From positions 5,593,001 through 5,657,000 of the forward strand of contig NZ_CP059732.1 of the NCBI RefSeq assembly GCF_014117325.1: DNA of 64,000 bases, read 5' to 3'. Origin of the DNA: Spirosoma foliorum (GTDB lineage Bacteria > Bacteroidota > Bacteroidia > Cytophagales > Spirosomataceae). Under the pieces are notes generated by a model. That model had not been told where the DNA came from, searched no databases, and saw only the letters and a program-made list of their open reading frames with translations. Made by a program: the position numbers and the translations under genes. Positions 51,851 through 60,013 of the stretch are shown here, one piece after another (the first letter of the stretch is position 1; each line of letters opens with the position of its first letter).

Positions 51851-51935
51851 TATGGTTTACGGTTTACAGTTTACAGTTGGCTGAGGCAGAAAGCACTGAC
51901 GCGTCAGCCAACTGTAAACTGTAAACCGTAGCCAT
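51851..51935. repeat. Hairpin between lpxD and lpxC-fabZ
   Basis: The left arm (51851-51884) and right arm (51904-51935) form an uninterrupted stem of about 27 bp plus a partly paired base. The stem is built of GTTTACGG/GTTTACAG words ending TTGGCTGA/TCAGCCAA. It fills almost the entire 100-bp gap between the two genes. Confidence 0.8.
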
Positions 51936-51938
51936 AAA

Positions 51939-52967
51939 CTATTTTTCTTGTTTCTTCTCCAATTTCGTTATACGTTGATCCAGCTCCGGTAATCGCCGAA
52001 AAACGGCTAAAGACCGCATACTTTCCTTCAAACCGAAAGCAGGCGAACTATTAATAGCGGTACCTTCTTCTTCAATGCTTTTTCCTACACCCGACTGCGC
52101 TCCGACTTTTGTGCCATTGGCGATTGTCAGGTGTCCGGCAAAGCCAACTTGCCCGGCAATAACGCAATTATCACCAAGTTTTGTTGATCCCGACACACCC
52201 GATTGCGCAGCAATCACGGTGTTTTTGCCAATTTCGACGTTATGAGCAATTTGGATCAGGTTATCTAGCTTCGCCCCTTTCCGGATAATTGTCGATCCCA
52301 GGGTAGCACAATCTACTGTGGTGCCAGAACCTATATTTACGAAGTCTTCCAGGATAACGTTGCCTAATTGCGGAATTGTTTTGTACGTACCATCGGGTTG
52401 TGGCGCAAAACCGAAGCCTTCGCTACCAATTACAGCGTTGGGGTGAACAACACAATATTGCCCAATGATGCTATTGTCCAGTACACGGGCACCTGGATGG
52501 ATAATCGTATTATCGCCAATGCATACATTGTTACCAATATAGGCCTGCGGATATATTTTAACGTTTTTGCCAATCTGACACCCTCGGCCAATGTACGAAA
52601 ACGCCCCCCGGTAAATCTGCTCCCCAACCTGGCAATTATCGCCAATATAGGAGGGTTGTTCTATACCTACCCGAGCAAAAATTAATTGCTTGTGGTATTC
52701 TTCAAGCAAGCGGGTAAATGCAGAGTAGGAATTTTCTACAAAGATTAAAGCAGGCGAAACCGGCTTTTTAGGCTCAAATGAGCGATCAACAATCACAGCT
52801 GACACCTGGGTAGTGTACAAATGCGGCTCGTATTTGAGGTTGGACAGAAACGAAATATCGCCTGTTTTCCCTTCTTCAATTTTAGCTAAGCCGGTGATTT
52901 CCAGTGTATCATTCCCGGTAACTTCGCCCCCCAGCAGTGTAGCAATCTGCTTGACTGTAAACTTCAT
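51939..52967 (-). CDS. lpxD: UDP-3-O-(3-hydroxyacyl)glucosamine N-acyltransferase
   Basis: The ATG at 52965-52967 (MKFTVKQIATLLGGEVTGND) gives 342 residues. The uridine-binding N-terminal domain (about 1-100) is followed by a left-handed beta-helix of hexapeptide repeats with the catalytic His in LIQIAHNVEIG (about 240) and QSGVSGSTKLGDNC. It performs the third step of lipid A synthesis. An upstream in-frame start at 53036 would add 23 residues not typical of LpxD. A TACCTTAG element (minus strand, 53021-53028 region) is a weak candidate promoter. Confidence 0.95.
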   Translation of the reverse strand: MKFTVKQIATLLGGEVTGNDTLEITGLAKIEEGKTGDISFLSNLKYEPHLYTTQVSAVIVDRSFEPKKPVSPALIFVENSYSAFTRLLEEYHKQLIFARVGIEQPSYIGDNCQVGEQIYRGAFSYIGRGCQIGKNVKIYPQAYIGNNVCIGDNTIIHPGARVLDNSIIGQYCVVHPNAVIGSEGFGFAPQPDGTYKTIPQLGNVILEDFVNIGSGTTVDCATLGSTIIRKGAKLDNLIQIAHNVEIGKNTVIAAQSGVSGSTKLGDNCVIAGQVGFAGHLTIANGTKVGAQSGVGKSIEEEGTAINSSPAFGLKESMRSLAVFRRLPELDQRITKLEKKQEK

Positions 52968-53139
52968 ATATTTTATGACTGCCGTCGCAAAACACCCGTT
53001 ATTCACGGGAAATAAGGCCGCTAAGGTAGCTAACAAATTGCACTTTTCCGCAATTTGTTAGGTAAGTGAATACGATGAAATTAGCTGCATACGTGAAAAT
53101 AGGTATCCAGGTACCATAAGTTAACGTATTGTACTACTT

Positions 53140-54399
53140 CTATTCGTCTTCCGTTTTGTCGATTACTAAATTCCTGGCCCAGCAAACGTAGTATCGGCGA
53201 ACGATATTGGTCAGGACTTGAATGTTCGACAGGTCTGATGCATCGGCAATGTCAATGACTTTCCCTGATTTGAGTTTAATCGCAATTCGATCTCCTGAGG
53301 GCAAATAAGCGGCATTGGTTGCCTGACCTTCTACCAGAAAATACGAAAGCCAGTCGGTGGGCATGCCAGTGTCTCGTAACTGCTTTTCGAGCTGTGTTAA
53401 CAATTCCCCCGAAAATGGGTCGGTCGATAGCATAATTTTAAATAACCGCCGGTCGAGCAACATTTGACAAAGCCTAGACAGAACCGGATCGGAATGTGAA
53501 GCACCTTGTTTAATACAGGTCCAAACGTCGAAATCGTCCAGTTTCGTAAACGCATCAAGGTATTTTCGGTTCGTCTGAAAATCAGTCAGGGAGACACTTT
53601 CGCAGAGAAACAATCGGAAGGGCTCCGACGCAAAGACCGGCTCTCCGCTGCCCTGCCGACTCAAAAATCGCGCCCGACGCAGAATCTGGATCAGCATCGA
53701 TTCACAGCAAATCGACGTTTTGTGCAGATAAACCTGCCAATACATCAATCGACGGGCATTCAGAAAATTTTCGACACTTAGGATTCCTTTGGCCTCTACC
53801 ACGAGTTGATCATCAGCGAGATCAAGCATTTTAATAATACGTTCAGCCCCAATGGCTCCTTCGGCAACACCCGTATAGTAGCCATCCCGGTTGAGATAAT
53901 CCATCCGATCCATGTCCAACTGACTCGAAATGAGTTGATGGAAAAATGGCCGTTCGTAGGTTCCTTCAAACATTTTTATCGCCAAGGACAACGCACCGCC
54001 AAACTGTTGGTTGAGGTCGTGCATGAGCATCAATGAAATATGCTCGTGCGGTACGTTGTCTAGCAAACAACACTCCAATACATGCGAAAACGGACCGTGT
54101 CCAATGTCGTGCAGCAGAATGGCGATCTGGGCAGACTCACATTCTTCGTTGGTAATTGTGTGTCCTTTGCTTTGTAGCGTGCTCATCGCCTGGCCCATCA
54201 GGTGCATAGCGCCCAATGCGTGGTGAAAGCGGGTGTGCAATGCGCCTGGATAGACGTATTCCGATAAACCCAGCTGTTTAATTCGTCGGAGACGCTGAAA
54301 GTAAGGATGCTCCACTAAATCGAAGAGCAACTCAGATGGAATGGTAATGAACCCATAAACGGGGTCATTCAGAATTTTCTTCTTGTTCGGCGTTGCCAT
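53140..54399 (-). CDS. HD-domain phosphohydrolase (SAMHD1/dGTPase-like)
   Basis: The 419-residue protein starts with the LNDPVYGFITIP segment of this family. It has an HD metal site split over LHTRFHHALGAMHLM (His about 55) and LLHDIGHGPFSHVLE (HD about 96-97), with a further Asp in SSQLDMDRMDYLNRD. Proteins of this group hydrolyse nucleoside triphosphates or act as regulated phosphohydrolases; the exact substrate is unknown. In Bacteroidota it commonly precedes lpxD, as here. Its start codon lies only 4 nt after a TATCTTTG promoter element. Confidence 0.88.
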   Translation of the reverse strand: MATPNKKKILNDPVYGFITIPSELLFDLVEHPYFQRLRRIKQLGLSEYVYPGALHTRFHHALGAMHLMGQAMSTLQSKGHTITNEECESAQIAILLHDIGHGPFSHVLECCLLDNVPHEHISLMLMHDLNQQFGGALSLAIKMFEGTYERPFFHQLISSQLDMDRMDYLNRDGYYTGVAEGAIGAERIIKMLDLADDQLVVEAKGILSVENFLNARRLMYWQVYLHKTSICCESMLIQILRRARFLSRQGSGEPVFASEPFRLFLCESVSLTDFQTNRKYLDAFTKLDDFDVWTCIKQGASHSDPVLSRLCQMLLDRRLFKIMLSTDPFSGELLTQLEKQLRDTGMPTDWLSYFLVEGQATNAAYLPSGDRIAIKLKSGKVIDIADASDLSNIQVLTNIVRRYYVCWARNLVIDKTEDE

Positions 54400-54403
54400 T
54401 AAG

Positions 54404-54411
54404 CAAAGATA
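54404..54411 (-). promoter_or_regulatory. Bacteroidota -7 element TATCTTTG beside the HD gene start
   Basis: Read on the minus strand, TATCTTTG matches TAnnTTTG and is followed by GCTTA... with the ATG at 54399, 4 nt after the element. This again suggests a leaderless transcript. Confidence 0.45.
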
Positions 54412-54504
54412 GTGCTGACGGGATTACAGCAGGGTTATCGATACGAATTACTGCACTACACATCGAAAAACCCGTTAATTCTGCAATTCTGTCAAAATAA
54501 TTCC

Positions 54505-54512
54505 TAAATTTG
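54505..54512 (+). promoter_or_regulatory. tRNA promoter -7 element TAAATTTG
   Basis: TAAATTTG fits TAnnTTTG exactly and ends 30 bp before the tRNA. A TTCTGTCAA sequence at 54487-54495 could serve as the upstream element. Confidence 0.55.
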
Positions 54513-54542
54513 CACCGCTGAACTGAGCAATCAATCGGCAAC

Positions 54543-54616
54543 GGGCTTGTAACTCAGTTGGTTAGAGTGCCTGACTCATAATCAGTAAGTCGTAGGTTCG
54601 AGCCCTACCTGGCCCA
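54543..54616 (+). tRNA. tRNA with CAT anticodon (Met elongator, possibly Ile2)
   Basis: The 74-nt sequence folds as a cloverleaf. The acceptor is GGGCTTG with CTGGCCC (one T-T mismatch), the D arm ACTC/GAGT, the anticodon stem CCTGA/TCAGT with loop CTCATAA, and the T arm GTAGG-TTCGAGC-CCTAC, with discriminator A. The anticodon is CAT. The acceptor does not begin with the C-A mismatch of an initiator tRNA, so it is an elongator Met or a lysidine-modified Ile2. The CCA end is not encoded. A perfect terminator hairpin follows at once. Confidence 0.9.
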
Positions 54617-54668
54617 CGAAAGAAAAAAGCCGCTTAACAGAGATGTTAAGCGGCTTTTTTCTTTCGTG
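54615..54668. terminator. Perfect 25-bp-arm terminator after the tRNA
   Basis: The arms 54615-54639 and 54644-54668 are fully complementary around a GAGA loop and contain AAAAAAGCCGCTTAACA, with a T-run on the far side. It can terminate both the tRNA and the convergent DUF3570 operon. Confidence 0.9.
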
Positions 54669-54700
54669 GTAGTACGTTTTTCTGGATTGATACCTCGTCT

Positions 54701-55906
54701 TTATTTCAGCTTGGCCAGGAACGTAATACTATTTGCGACCATGCCCGTACTCCGTATGTAATGACCGTAGCGTAACTCGACGCTTTGCCAATGCCCTGTA
54801 CCGAATAAGCCACCCGGCGGTGCCAGACGAATACCTAGTCCCAGAAATTGACTGTTGAAGCCAGAAATATCATAGTCGCTGGTGTAATATTGATCGGTTT
54901 GCTTGTGCTGACCATAAGGCGCAAAATAGCGCACGGCAGATTGATGACTGAACCGATAGAACGGGCTTGCCGATACAAAAGACGTTAGTTTAATGGGCGT
55001 TTCGAGATTGACAGTATGGGCCTGCATACCCCAGTCGTCAATGTAATAGCGGTAAAAGGTTCGGACAACGATTCGATCCCCCAGGAAATAGTGCAGGCGA
55101 AAGCCAATTGGCAGCTTCAGTCGATTACCGGGCAAACGCTCCACCGTTTCGCCCCCATCCTGAAAGTAAATCCGATGGAAAGGCGTACTCAACAGTCCCT
55201 GCTGAAAGGCCGGTTCAACGGTGAGCAGTACTTGTAAACGCTTATTGATAATCTGAGAGAGCGACAGACTTACGTTATAGGAATTACGGGGTTTATAATC
55301 GATGGGATCGCGGTCTCCATGAGCGCCCGAGCCATAACCTTCCGGCCTGAGTTCGGGGGGAAGAATGACCTTCCAGGTATCAAAAAAAGCACCTGCTTTC
55401 AGGCTTATTTCCCGGTTATTGTCTGCCGAAGCTTTGGCAAAACTGAGGTTAAGTCCGTAGGATTTGTAATCATATTCTGTCGAATAAGACAACGCCACTC
55501 CCTGCGTTGTCCGTCGGTCGTCGTTATGTACGCTCCAGGCAACCGATGGGTAGATATGGGTATCACTTCGAGAAGCCGACGACACCGTTAATGGATCGAT
55601 ATTATCGGATGAGGCCGACGTATAATGGTCGATGTTGAAATCGAAGGCGAGCGTATGCTGACGGTTCTTTCGGTCAGTCGTTTTCAGTACCAGATCGATC
55701 GATTGGGCAAAATCCGTGAGGTGTTCGGTGCCAATACCACCTGTTACTGCCGAATTATTGCCGTCCTGTTGGTAATAACTCGATACTAAATTAATCTCCT
55801 CAAGCTTGAGTTTACGGGTTTCATAGGCAGGCGGAGTAACCGATTGGCCATAACCCGCCCGAAGTAAACCAAGCAAAACACTAACAGATAAACAGATTTT
55901 TTTCAT
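54701..55906 (-). CDS. DUF3570 outer-membrane beta-barrel-like protein
   Basis: The 401-residue protein has a signal peptide (1-20, ending GYGQ) and alternating aromatic/polar strands throughout (for example HTLAFDFNIDHY, QVLLTVEPAFQQGL, RIVVRTFYRYYIDD). The chain ends ANSITFLAKLK, consistent with an outer-membrane beta-barrel. It matches the DUF3570 family, of unknown function. It is the last gene of a five-gene minus-strand operon after DUF4266, ApbE, thioredoxin-like and Rieske genes; the gap to DUF4266 is 11 bp. In that context it may form the outer-membrane part of a redox or metal-handling system, an inference from co-occurrence only. Confidence 0.85.
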   Translation of the reverse strand: MKKICLSVSVLLGLLRAGYGQSVTPPAYETRKLKLEEINLVSSYYQQDGNNSAVTGGIGTEHLTDFAQSIDLVLKTTDRKNRQHTLAFDFNIDHYTSASSDNIDPLTVSSASRSDTHIYPSVAWSVHNDDRRTTQGVALSYSTEYDYKSYGLNLSFAKASADNNREISLKAGAFFDTWKVILPPELRPEGYGSGAHGDRDPIDYKPRNSYNVSLSLSQIINKRLQVLLTVEPAFQQGLLSTPFHRIYFQDGGETVERLPGNRLKLPIGFRLHYFLGDRIVVRTFYRYYIDDWGMQAHTVNLETPIKLTSFVSASPFYRFSHQSAVRYFAPYGQHKQTDQYYTSDYDISGFNSQFLGLGIRLAPPGGLFGTGHWQSVELRYGHYIRSTGMVANSITFLAKLK

Positions 55907-55917
55907 CAGTCGAATGC

Positions 55918-56142
55918 TTAGTTACAGCCGCAGCCTCCCCCGCTTTTTCCACCATTCGCACCAGCCGCACCTTCGCGGTAGAGGTAGAAATTCTGCTCAA
56001 ACTTCTCCGACTTTCGGGCCGACAATTCCATTTCGGCGTCATTGATCCGACTTTTCTGATATTCTTTCACCGATACGCAACCCGATAGACCGAGCACTAT
56101 CAGGCTAGCTATCAGAGCCTTGGAGGCAGTTAGTTTTTTCAT
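55918..56142 (-). CDS. DUF4266 small lipoprotein with Gly/Cys-rich end
   Basis: The 74-residue protein has a lipoprotein signal (IVLGLSGC, lipid-modified Cys at about 22). A charged helix follows (INDAEMELSARKSEKFEQNF), a YLYREG motif and a C-terminal GGKSGGGCGCN tail with two Cys. This matches DUF4266. The terminal Cys-Gly-Cys could bind a metal or a modified cofactor. Family function is unknown. It lies between ApbE (6-bp gap) and DUF3570 (11-bp gap). The C-terminus is similar in layout to Cys-containing tails of small peptides processed by partner enzymes; this is speculative. Confidence 0.85.
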   Translation of the reverse strand: MKKLTASKALIASLIVLGLSGCVSVKEYQKSRINDAEMELSARKSEKFEQNFYLYREGAAGANGGKSGGGCGCN

Positions 56143-56148
56143 TGGTAG

Positions 56149-57102
56149 TTAGGCTACAGTAGGTGTTGTAATTCGAATATTAGTGGACGTATAGAGGGCA
56201 TCGAAATCGTCGATAATGATACAGGCGATGTGGCGCATCTGGTTAATCAGGTCTAAACCCACCCGCACACCCATCACCATCACGGGCGTAGCCAACGCAT
56301 CGGCCAGTTCAGCATTGGGCGCAATAATGGTCACACTTTTAATGCCCGATACGGGATAACCCGTTTTGGGGTCGATGGTATGGGCGTGTCGTTTGCCATT
56401 GATCAGGGCATATTTCTCATAACTGCCCGAGGTAGCGATGGCCATGTTACTGATTCCTAAATAGGAAAATGCCTGTCGATTTGCGCCATTGGGGTCAGCA
56501 ATGCCAATGGTCCAGGCTTGTCCGTTGGGTTGATTTCCCCAGGTAGTCAAATCACCGGCGGCATTGACGATCCCATTTTCAACGCCGTTCTGACACAAAA
56601 TACGCTTGGCCTGCTCAGCGGCATAGCCTTTACCGATGCCTCCAAACCCAATACGCATGCCTTTCTCTTTTAAAAAAACTGTCTGCTGATCCGCATCGAG
56701 TATAACATGTCGATAATTGATCAGTCGAACCAGTTGCCGGGCGAGCTTAGGGTCGGGTAAAGCAGTCAGTGTGGTATCGAAATTCCACAAGCGTTTATCA
56801 ATCGACCCGTATGTAATATCGAACGCACCCTGCGTTAGCGCCGATAGCCTTAGGGATCGCTCGATTAATGAAAATACCTCCAGATCAACCCGCACGGGGC
56901 GAATGCCCGCCTGTGCATTAATCTGATTCGTTTGACTATCGCTCTGGTAGGTAGTTAATAACTGTTCGATCCGGCGGATCTCGGCAATGGCCTCCTCAAG
57001 ACGTTCGTTGGCCCAATGGGTATCTGAACTGACAACGCTTAATTCGAACCGGTTGCCCATCAATCGCTCGACCCGTTGGTGGATGGCAGGCAACTCACTC
57101 AT
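56149..57102 (-). CDS. apbE: FAD:protein FMN transferase
   Basis: The ATG at 57100-57102 overlaps the TGA of the upstream thioredoxin-like gene (ATGA), giving 317 residues. ApbE motifs are present: MGNRFELSVVS near the start, FDITYGSIDKRLWNF (about 118-132), the GFGGIGKGYAAEQA block (about 177-190), NAAGDLTTWG and the C-terminal HAHTIDPKTGYPV (about 262-274). ApbE transfers FMN from FAD to a Thr/Ser of a target protein in the periplasm. No clear D-G-x-[ST]-G-A-[ST] acceptor motif is seen in the neighbours. A signal peptide is not evident, which is unusual, and targets may be elsewhere. Confidence 0.9.
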   Translation of the reverse strand: MSELPAIHQRVERLMGNRFELSVVSSDTHWANERLEEAIAEIRRIEQLLTTYQSDSQTNQINAQAGIRPVRVDLEVFSLIERSLRLSALTQGAFDITYGSIDKRLWNFDTTLTALPDPKLARQLVRLINYRHVILDADQQTVFLKEKGMRIGFGGIGKGYAAEQAKRILCQNGVENGIVNAAGDLTTWGNQPNGQAWTIGIADPNGANRQAFSYLGISNMAIATSGSYEKYALINGKRHAHTIDPKTGYPVSGIKSVTIIAPNAELADALATPVMVMGVRVGLDLINQMRHIACIIIDDFDALYTSTNIRITTPTVA

Positions 57103-57542
57103 TTTACAGATGCCGAAACGGTCTGTATCGTCTCCAGAAACGAGGACACAGTCAGCGATTGAGGATACCCTTCCCACTCTTTCAGAACGTGCCCCGACGC
57201 ATCGAGTAACACCGTAAGTGGAAATTTCCCCTGCCGATTGTAAGTCTCAGCAAGTGCCTCATTATGAGTAGTCTGGCGAGCATCGAGTTGATTTTTAGAC
57301 AGGCGAGGGAAATCCGCCCGAACCAGCACTAAGTGCTCCGAGGCAAACTGCCCGAATTCTGACGATTCGAATATGTTTTTTTTGAGTTTGATACAGGGCC
57401 CACACCAGTCGGACCCGGAAAAATTCAGTAAAATGAATTTGTGCGATTGCGCTGCTTCGGTTTTTGCCTGCTCAAAATTAAGCTGCCAGTTCGGAGCCGT
57501 TGTTAACAGACTAACGAGTAGGGATATGAGTACGAATTTCAT
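57099..57542 (-). CDS. Thioredoxin-fold protein (periplasmic)
   Basis: The 147-residue protein has a signal peptide (1-17, LISLLVSLLTTAPNW) and the redox motif WCGPC (46-50) in LNFSGSDWCGPCIKLK. The cis-Pro segment KFPLTVLLDASG lies near residue 105. It would reduce or oxidise disulfides outside the inner membrane, perhaps on the Cys-containing DUF4266 tail or the Rieske protein. Its stop overlaps the apbE start by 4 bp (ATGA), indicating translational coupling. Confidence 0.9.
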   Translation of the reverse strand: MKFVLISLLVSLLTTAPNWQLNFEQAKTEAAQSHKFILLNFSGSDWCGPCIKLKKNIFESSEFGQFASEHLVLVRADFPRLSKNQLDARQTTHNEALAETYNRQGKFPLTVLLDASGHVLKEWEGYPQSLTVSSFLETIQTVSASVK

Positions 57543-57569
57543 AGGATTTTACGAATGAAAAGTCATTGA

Positions 57570-58088
57570 TTAACTGTAAACAACCAGGGTTTTTCCGTCG
57601 GTAGCGGTCTTGTAAACCGCAATGCCTTTGCTGCCAAAGCTGTTTTTTCCTTTGCCCGTCAGGTCATAACGCGCTCCGTGTACGGTGCAGTAAAATTCTG
57701 TTTTATTAAAAATAATGGCCTTTTTAGGCTCATGACTACAGGTTTGGGTCACCGCTACATAGACCCCGCTACTGGTTTGAGCCACGACTATCCCACTCTG
57801 CACCAGATAGCCCCCGACGGTTTTCAGGGCCGAAGCCGCCGATGAAGTCAGGTCTATCGTTAGCAACCGATTGGTAATGGTACTCAGGTCCGTTCCATTG
57901 CTTGCTACCGTCGTGCTTGACGTTACTGTACTCGCTATAGGAGACGTAGTGGTACTCGTGGGGGCAGTAGTACCCGGCAACGAAAGCGCATTCACAACGG
58001 TATCTTCTTCATGGATACAGGAGGTCAACGCTGCCATCAAAGCAGCCCCCGTAAAGCCCATAGATTTTAAAAAGTCGTACCGAGTCAT
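57570..58088 (-). CDS. Rieske 2Fe-2S lipoprotein
   Basis: The 172-residue protein has an N-terminal signal with a lipobox-like ALTSC (Cys about 24), a long Ser/Thr-rich linker (about 40-75) and a C-terminal Rieske domain. Its cluster ligands are C-S-H (117-119) and C-T-V-H-G (134-138). The spacing of only 15 residues between the two ligand boxes fits simple Rieske ferredoxin-like proteins. It would carry electrons at the periplasmic face of a membrane. It is the first gene of the operon with thioredoxin, ApbE, DUF4266 and DUF3570 (27-bp gap to the next gene). Confidence 0.88.
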   Translation of the reverse strand: MTRYDFLKSMGFTGAALMAALTSCIHEEDTVVNALSLPGTTAPTSTTTSPIASTVTSSTTVASNGTDLSTITNRLLTIDLTSSAASALKTVGGYLVQSGIVVAQTSSGVYVAVTQTCSHEPKKAIIFNKTEFYCTVHGARYDLTGKGKNSFGSKGIAVYKTATDGKTLVVYS

Positions 58089-58122
58089 GTTTCTACAGTG
58101 GGGTAATAAATTAAGTATTTAT

Positions 58123-58142
58123 ACTACAATACGTTGTGTAGT
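58123..58142 (-). promoter_or_regulatory. Imperfect 20-bp palindrome upstream of the Rieske operon
   Basis: ACTACAATACGTTGTGTAGT is palindromic at 16 of 20 positions (ACTACAnnAC/GTnnTGTAGT) and lies 35 bp before the Rieske start. It is a candidate operator; no second copy was found in this window. Confidence 0.3.
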
Positions 58143-58173
58143 CTAAAAGCGTGGCAAACGTTGATTTATTTTA

Positions 58174-58587
58174 TCAATCAAGCTTGCCAGGATGTATTTC
58201 GTTGAAATAAGGCGCGATGGCGGAGGGGTCGACGGACTGGCCCAATCGTTTCGAACGATCAATAAATTGTTGCGTTTGCCAAATTAATCCATCCGGATTT
58301 GCCCAATCATCTGTCCTGACCATGAAGGGCTTAAGTAATCGATACAAGTGTTCAAAGATTACCCAGTCGGCATATACTTCCTGATTTACCCGCAATTGAT
58401 AAACCGAACTCAAGCGGTTTAGGCGAGCGAGAATAATTTGTTCGGCTGATTTTGGCTGACGTTTCCGCTTGCCGGGATCAGCAGGCCTTATAGCCCAAAT
58501 TGTCTTCGTATCAATTAGTAGGCGGACGTAATCCACTACATTATACCAGACAGTCTGCTTATGAGAGAAATACCTAATTGGTTTCAT
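58174..58587 (-). CDS. Conserved-looking hypothetical protein
   Basis: The ATG at 58585-58587 (MKPIRYFSHKQTVWYNVV) gives 137 residues, basic in the first half (RPADPGKRKRQPKS) and aromatic-rich. No signal peptide or membrane helix is visible. I do not recognise a family; the alternation of helices and charged loops suggests a small soluble protein. A longer in-frame start at 58635 is possible. It is upstream of the Rieske operon on the same strand but 85 bp away with a palindrome between, so it is probably a separate unit. Confidence 0.5.
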   Translation of the reverse strand: MKPIRYFSHKQTVWYNVVDYVRLLIDTKTIWAIRPADPGKRKRQPKSAEQIILARLNRLSSVYQLRVNQEVYADWVIFEHLYRLLKPFMVRTDDWANPDGLIWQTQQFIDRSKRLGQSVDPSAIAPYFNEIHPGKLD

Positions 58588-58635
58588 AACAGGTCGATAA
58601 AGATTCTCCGGGAGAATTAGATGCACAATGCCCAA

Positions 58636-58867
58636 AATGAATGAGGGTAATTATTAGTGGCCATCTTATTGATGCACTGGTCACTAGCTGGACAAGTAGA
58701 CCCTAAATCCACTGATTCAAAGCGTCAGTACACAAAGAGGTTAACAGGCTGCAAGTAGGCCAGCTACCCATCCAACTAGCCAGGACATCCGCTGAAAAGG
58801 AGTTGGTAGGGAAAGTGAGTCTAGCTCAAATTCGTACAGACCCACTTCGGCCAGAGGCATAACCAGC
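58636..58867. other. Intergenic region, nothing recognised
   Basis: About 230 bp between two minus-strand genes. No supported frame, hairpin or repeat was found. Confidence 0.4.
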
Positions 58868-59254
58868 TTAGGCTCTGGGGGGATTAATGAGGGCGAAAGT
58901 CGCCAGAAAGTCATACAGATCAGCCTTCCGAACGAAATCAGCTTTTGCGGCAATCAATACAGAAGCAGAAGATACCAACAGCAGCCGAATAGCCTGTGCT
59001 GTATATACAGGCATTGAGTGACTACTGGAAGGCAGGTTTTGGTGCGAATGATTGGGATGCTTCTGATGCTCGGAGTTGACCCCATAATGCATCACCATAA
59101 AATCAAGGAAACCGAGCTCGGGTTCCGTCTGTCGATGTTCCTGATAATGCTCAACCAGATCGACCAATCTGGCTGATTGATCGACACCAAAACCGGGCAG
59201 TAAACTACTTCCCAGTACCAGTCCGGCCAGCAAAAAAGCAACAATCGATTTCAT
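58868..59254 (-). CDS. Small His-rich periplasmic protein of heavy-metal loci type
   Basis: The 128-residue protein has a signal peptide (1-24) and a helix with DLVEHYQEHRQTEPELGFLD, then a His-rich stretch (HQKHPNHSHQNLPSSSHS, about 65-82). Proteins of this shape in Bacteroidota lie next to cation efflux genes (CusA/CzcA type) and probably bind or sense metal; here no efflux genes are in view. The match is to a general pattern and not to a named family, so the role is inferred. It may be a left-over of a metal-resistance locus. Confidence 0.6.
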   Translation of the reverse strand: MKSIVAFLLAGLVLGSSLLPGFGVDQSARLVDLVEHYQEHRQTEPELGFLDFMVMHYGVNSEHQKHPNHSHQNLPSSSHSMPVYTAQAIRLLLVSSASVLIAAKADFVRKADLYDFLATFALINPPRA

Positions 59255-59549
59255 AAAACCTGCCTCTGATGTAGGCTATACTGTAAAGATTATCAGAATG
59301 TTCGACTCAGCCTAGCCTAGCTACTAATTTAGAAATAGACAGAATTGATATGATGAAAATAACGCACTTAAGGCACTGACAGAAGGAGGATACAAGCACT
59401 CAAGTTTCACATTAAACATTTTTTAATACAGTCAGTTTATCATTATATTTATCATCATACTTGCCGGAAAAAGGGGAAGTTACTTTCCTCCTATTTTCCA
59501 ACCACTACACCGCTTTTTAGTCTAATGATCATTCAAAATCTTAACTAGT
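59255..59549. other. AT-rich divergent intergenic region
   Basis: About 295 bp between divergent genes. Runs of TTTATCATTATATTTATCAT (59439-59458 region) lie about 100 bp before the small plus-strand frame. No promoter could be fixed and no RNA motif is recognised. Confidence 0.35.
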
Positions 59550-59816
59550 ATGAATCGTTTTCGTGATGCTTTTGGCAAGTCTGCCCTGACTTTGGGACAG
59601 ACCTCTCCCTCAATCCAGGATCGACAGAAAAGCTCCCAGCAATCGGCTTTCTCCGGACAGCCCACCTTCGCATTAAATTCTTTTGGCTTTCTGCCATGCG
59701 TTCAAACGCAAATCTCTCCACAGAGCTTACACAGTAGCTCCTTTTTTCAGGACGTCAATAGCCTGAACTCCCCTTCTCTGCTGCTTAAACGCAAAAAAAC
59801 TAGATCCTTCATCTAG
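59550..59816 (+). CDS. Possible small protein, Ser/Gln-rich
   Basis: This frame of 88 codons begins ATG after a TAACTAGT sequence and encodes a Ser/Gln/Phe-rich peptide with a basic end (LLLKRKKTRSFI). It has no signal peptide, no membrane helix and one Cys. No family is recognised. It is the only long frame in the 760-bp gap before the LytTR gene, and its composition does not look like a shadow of another gene, but coding status is not proven. Confidence 0.3.
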   Translation: MNRFRDAFGKSALTLGQTSPSIQDRQKSSQQSAFSGQPTFALNSFGFLPCVQTQISPQSLHSSSFFQDVNSLNSPSLLLKRKKTRSFI

Positions 59817-60013
59817 GCAGGACTCCTTTCTAGCATAGCCCGCACTTGATGTGTGAACAAACTGGCCGTAACGTACTCATAGTCGACGATGGGTTCAACG
59901 TTGCCAGGTAGTCTGTTTGTTGACAGATTATGCCTGCATTTGTCTAGTTCAGCGAATCTTTTCGTATGGATTAGGTATGGCTTTCCAATCCTACCATCAC
60001 TAATTATTTATTC

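Noticed and set aside
54543..54616. Initiator tRNA-Met
   Set aside because: The acceptor stem starts with a paired G-C and the anticodon stem lacks the three consecutive G-C pairs of initiators, so it is an elongator Met or Ile2 tRNA.
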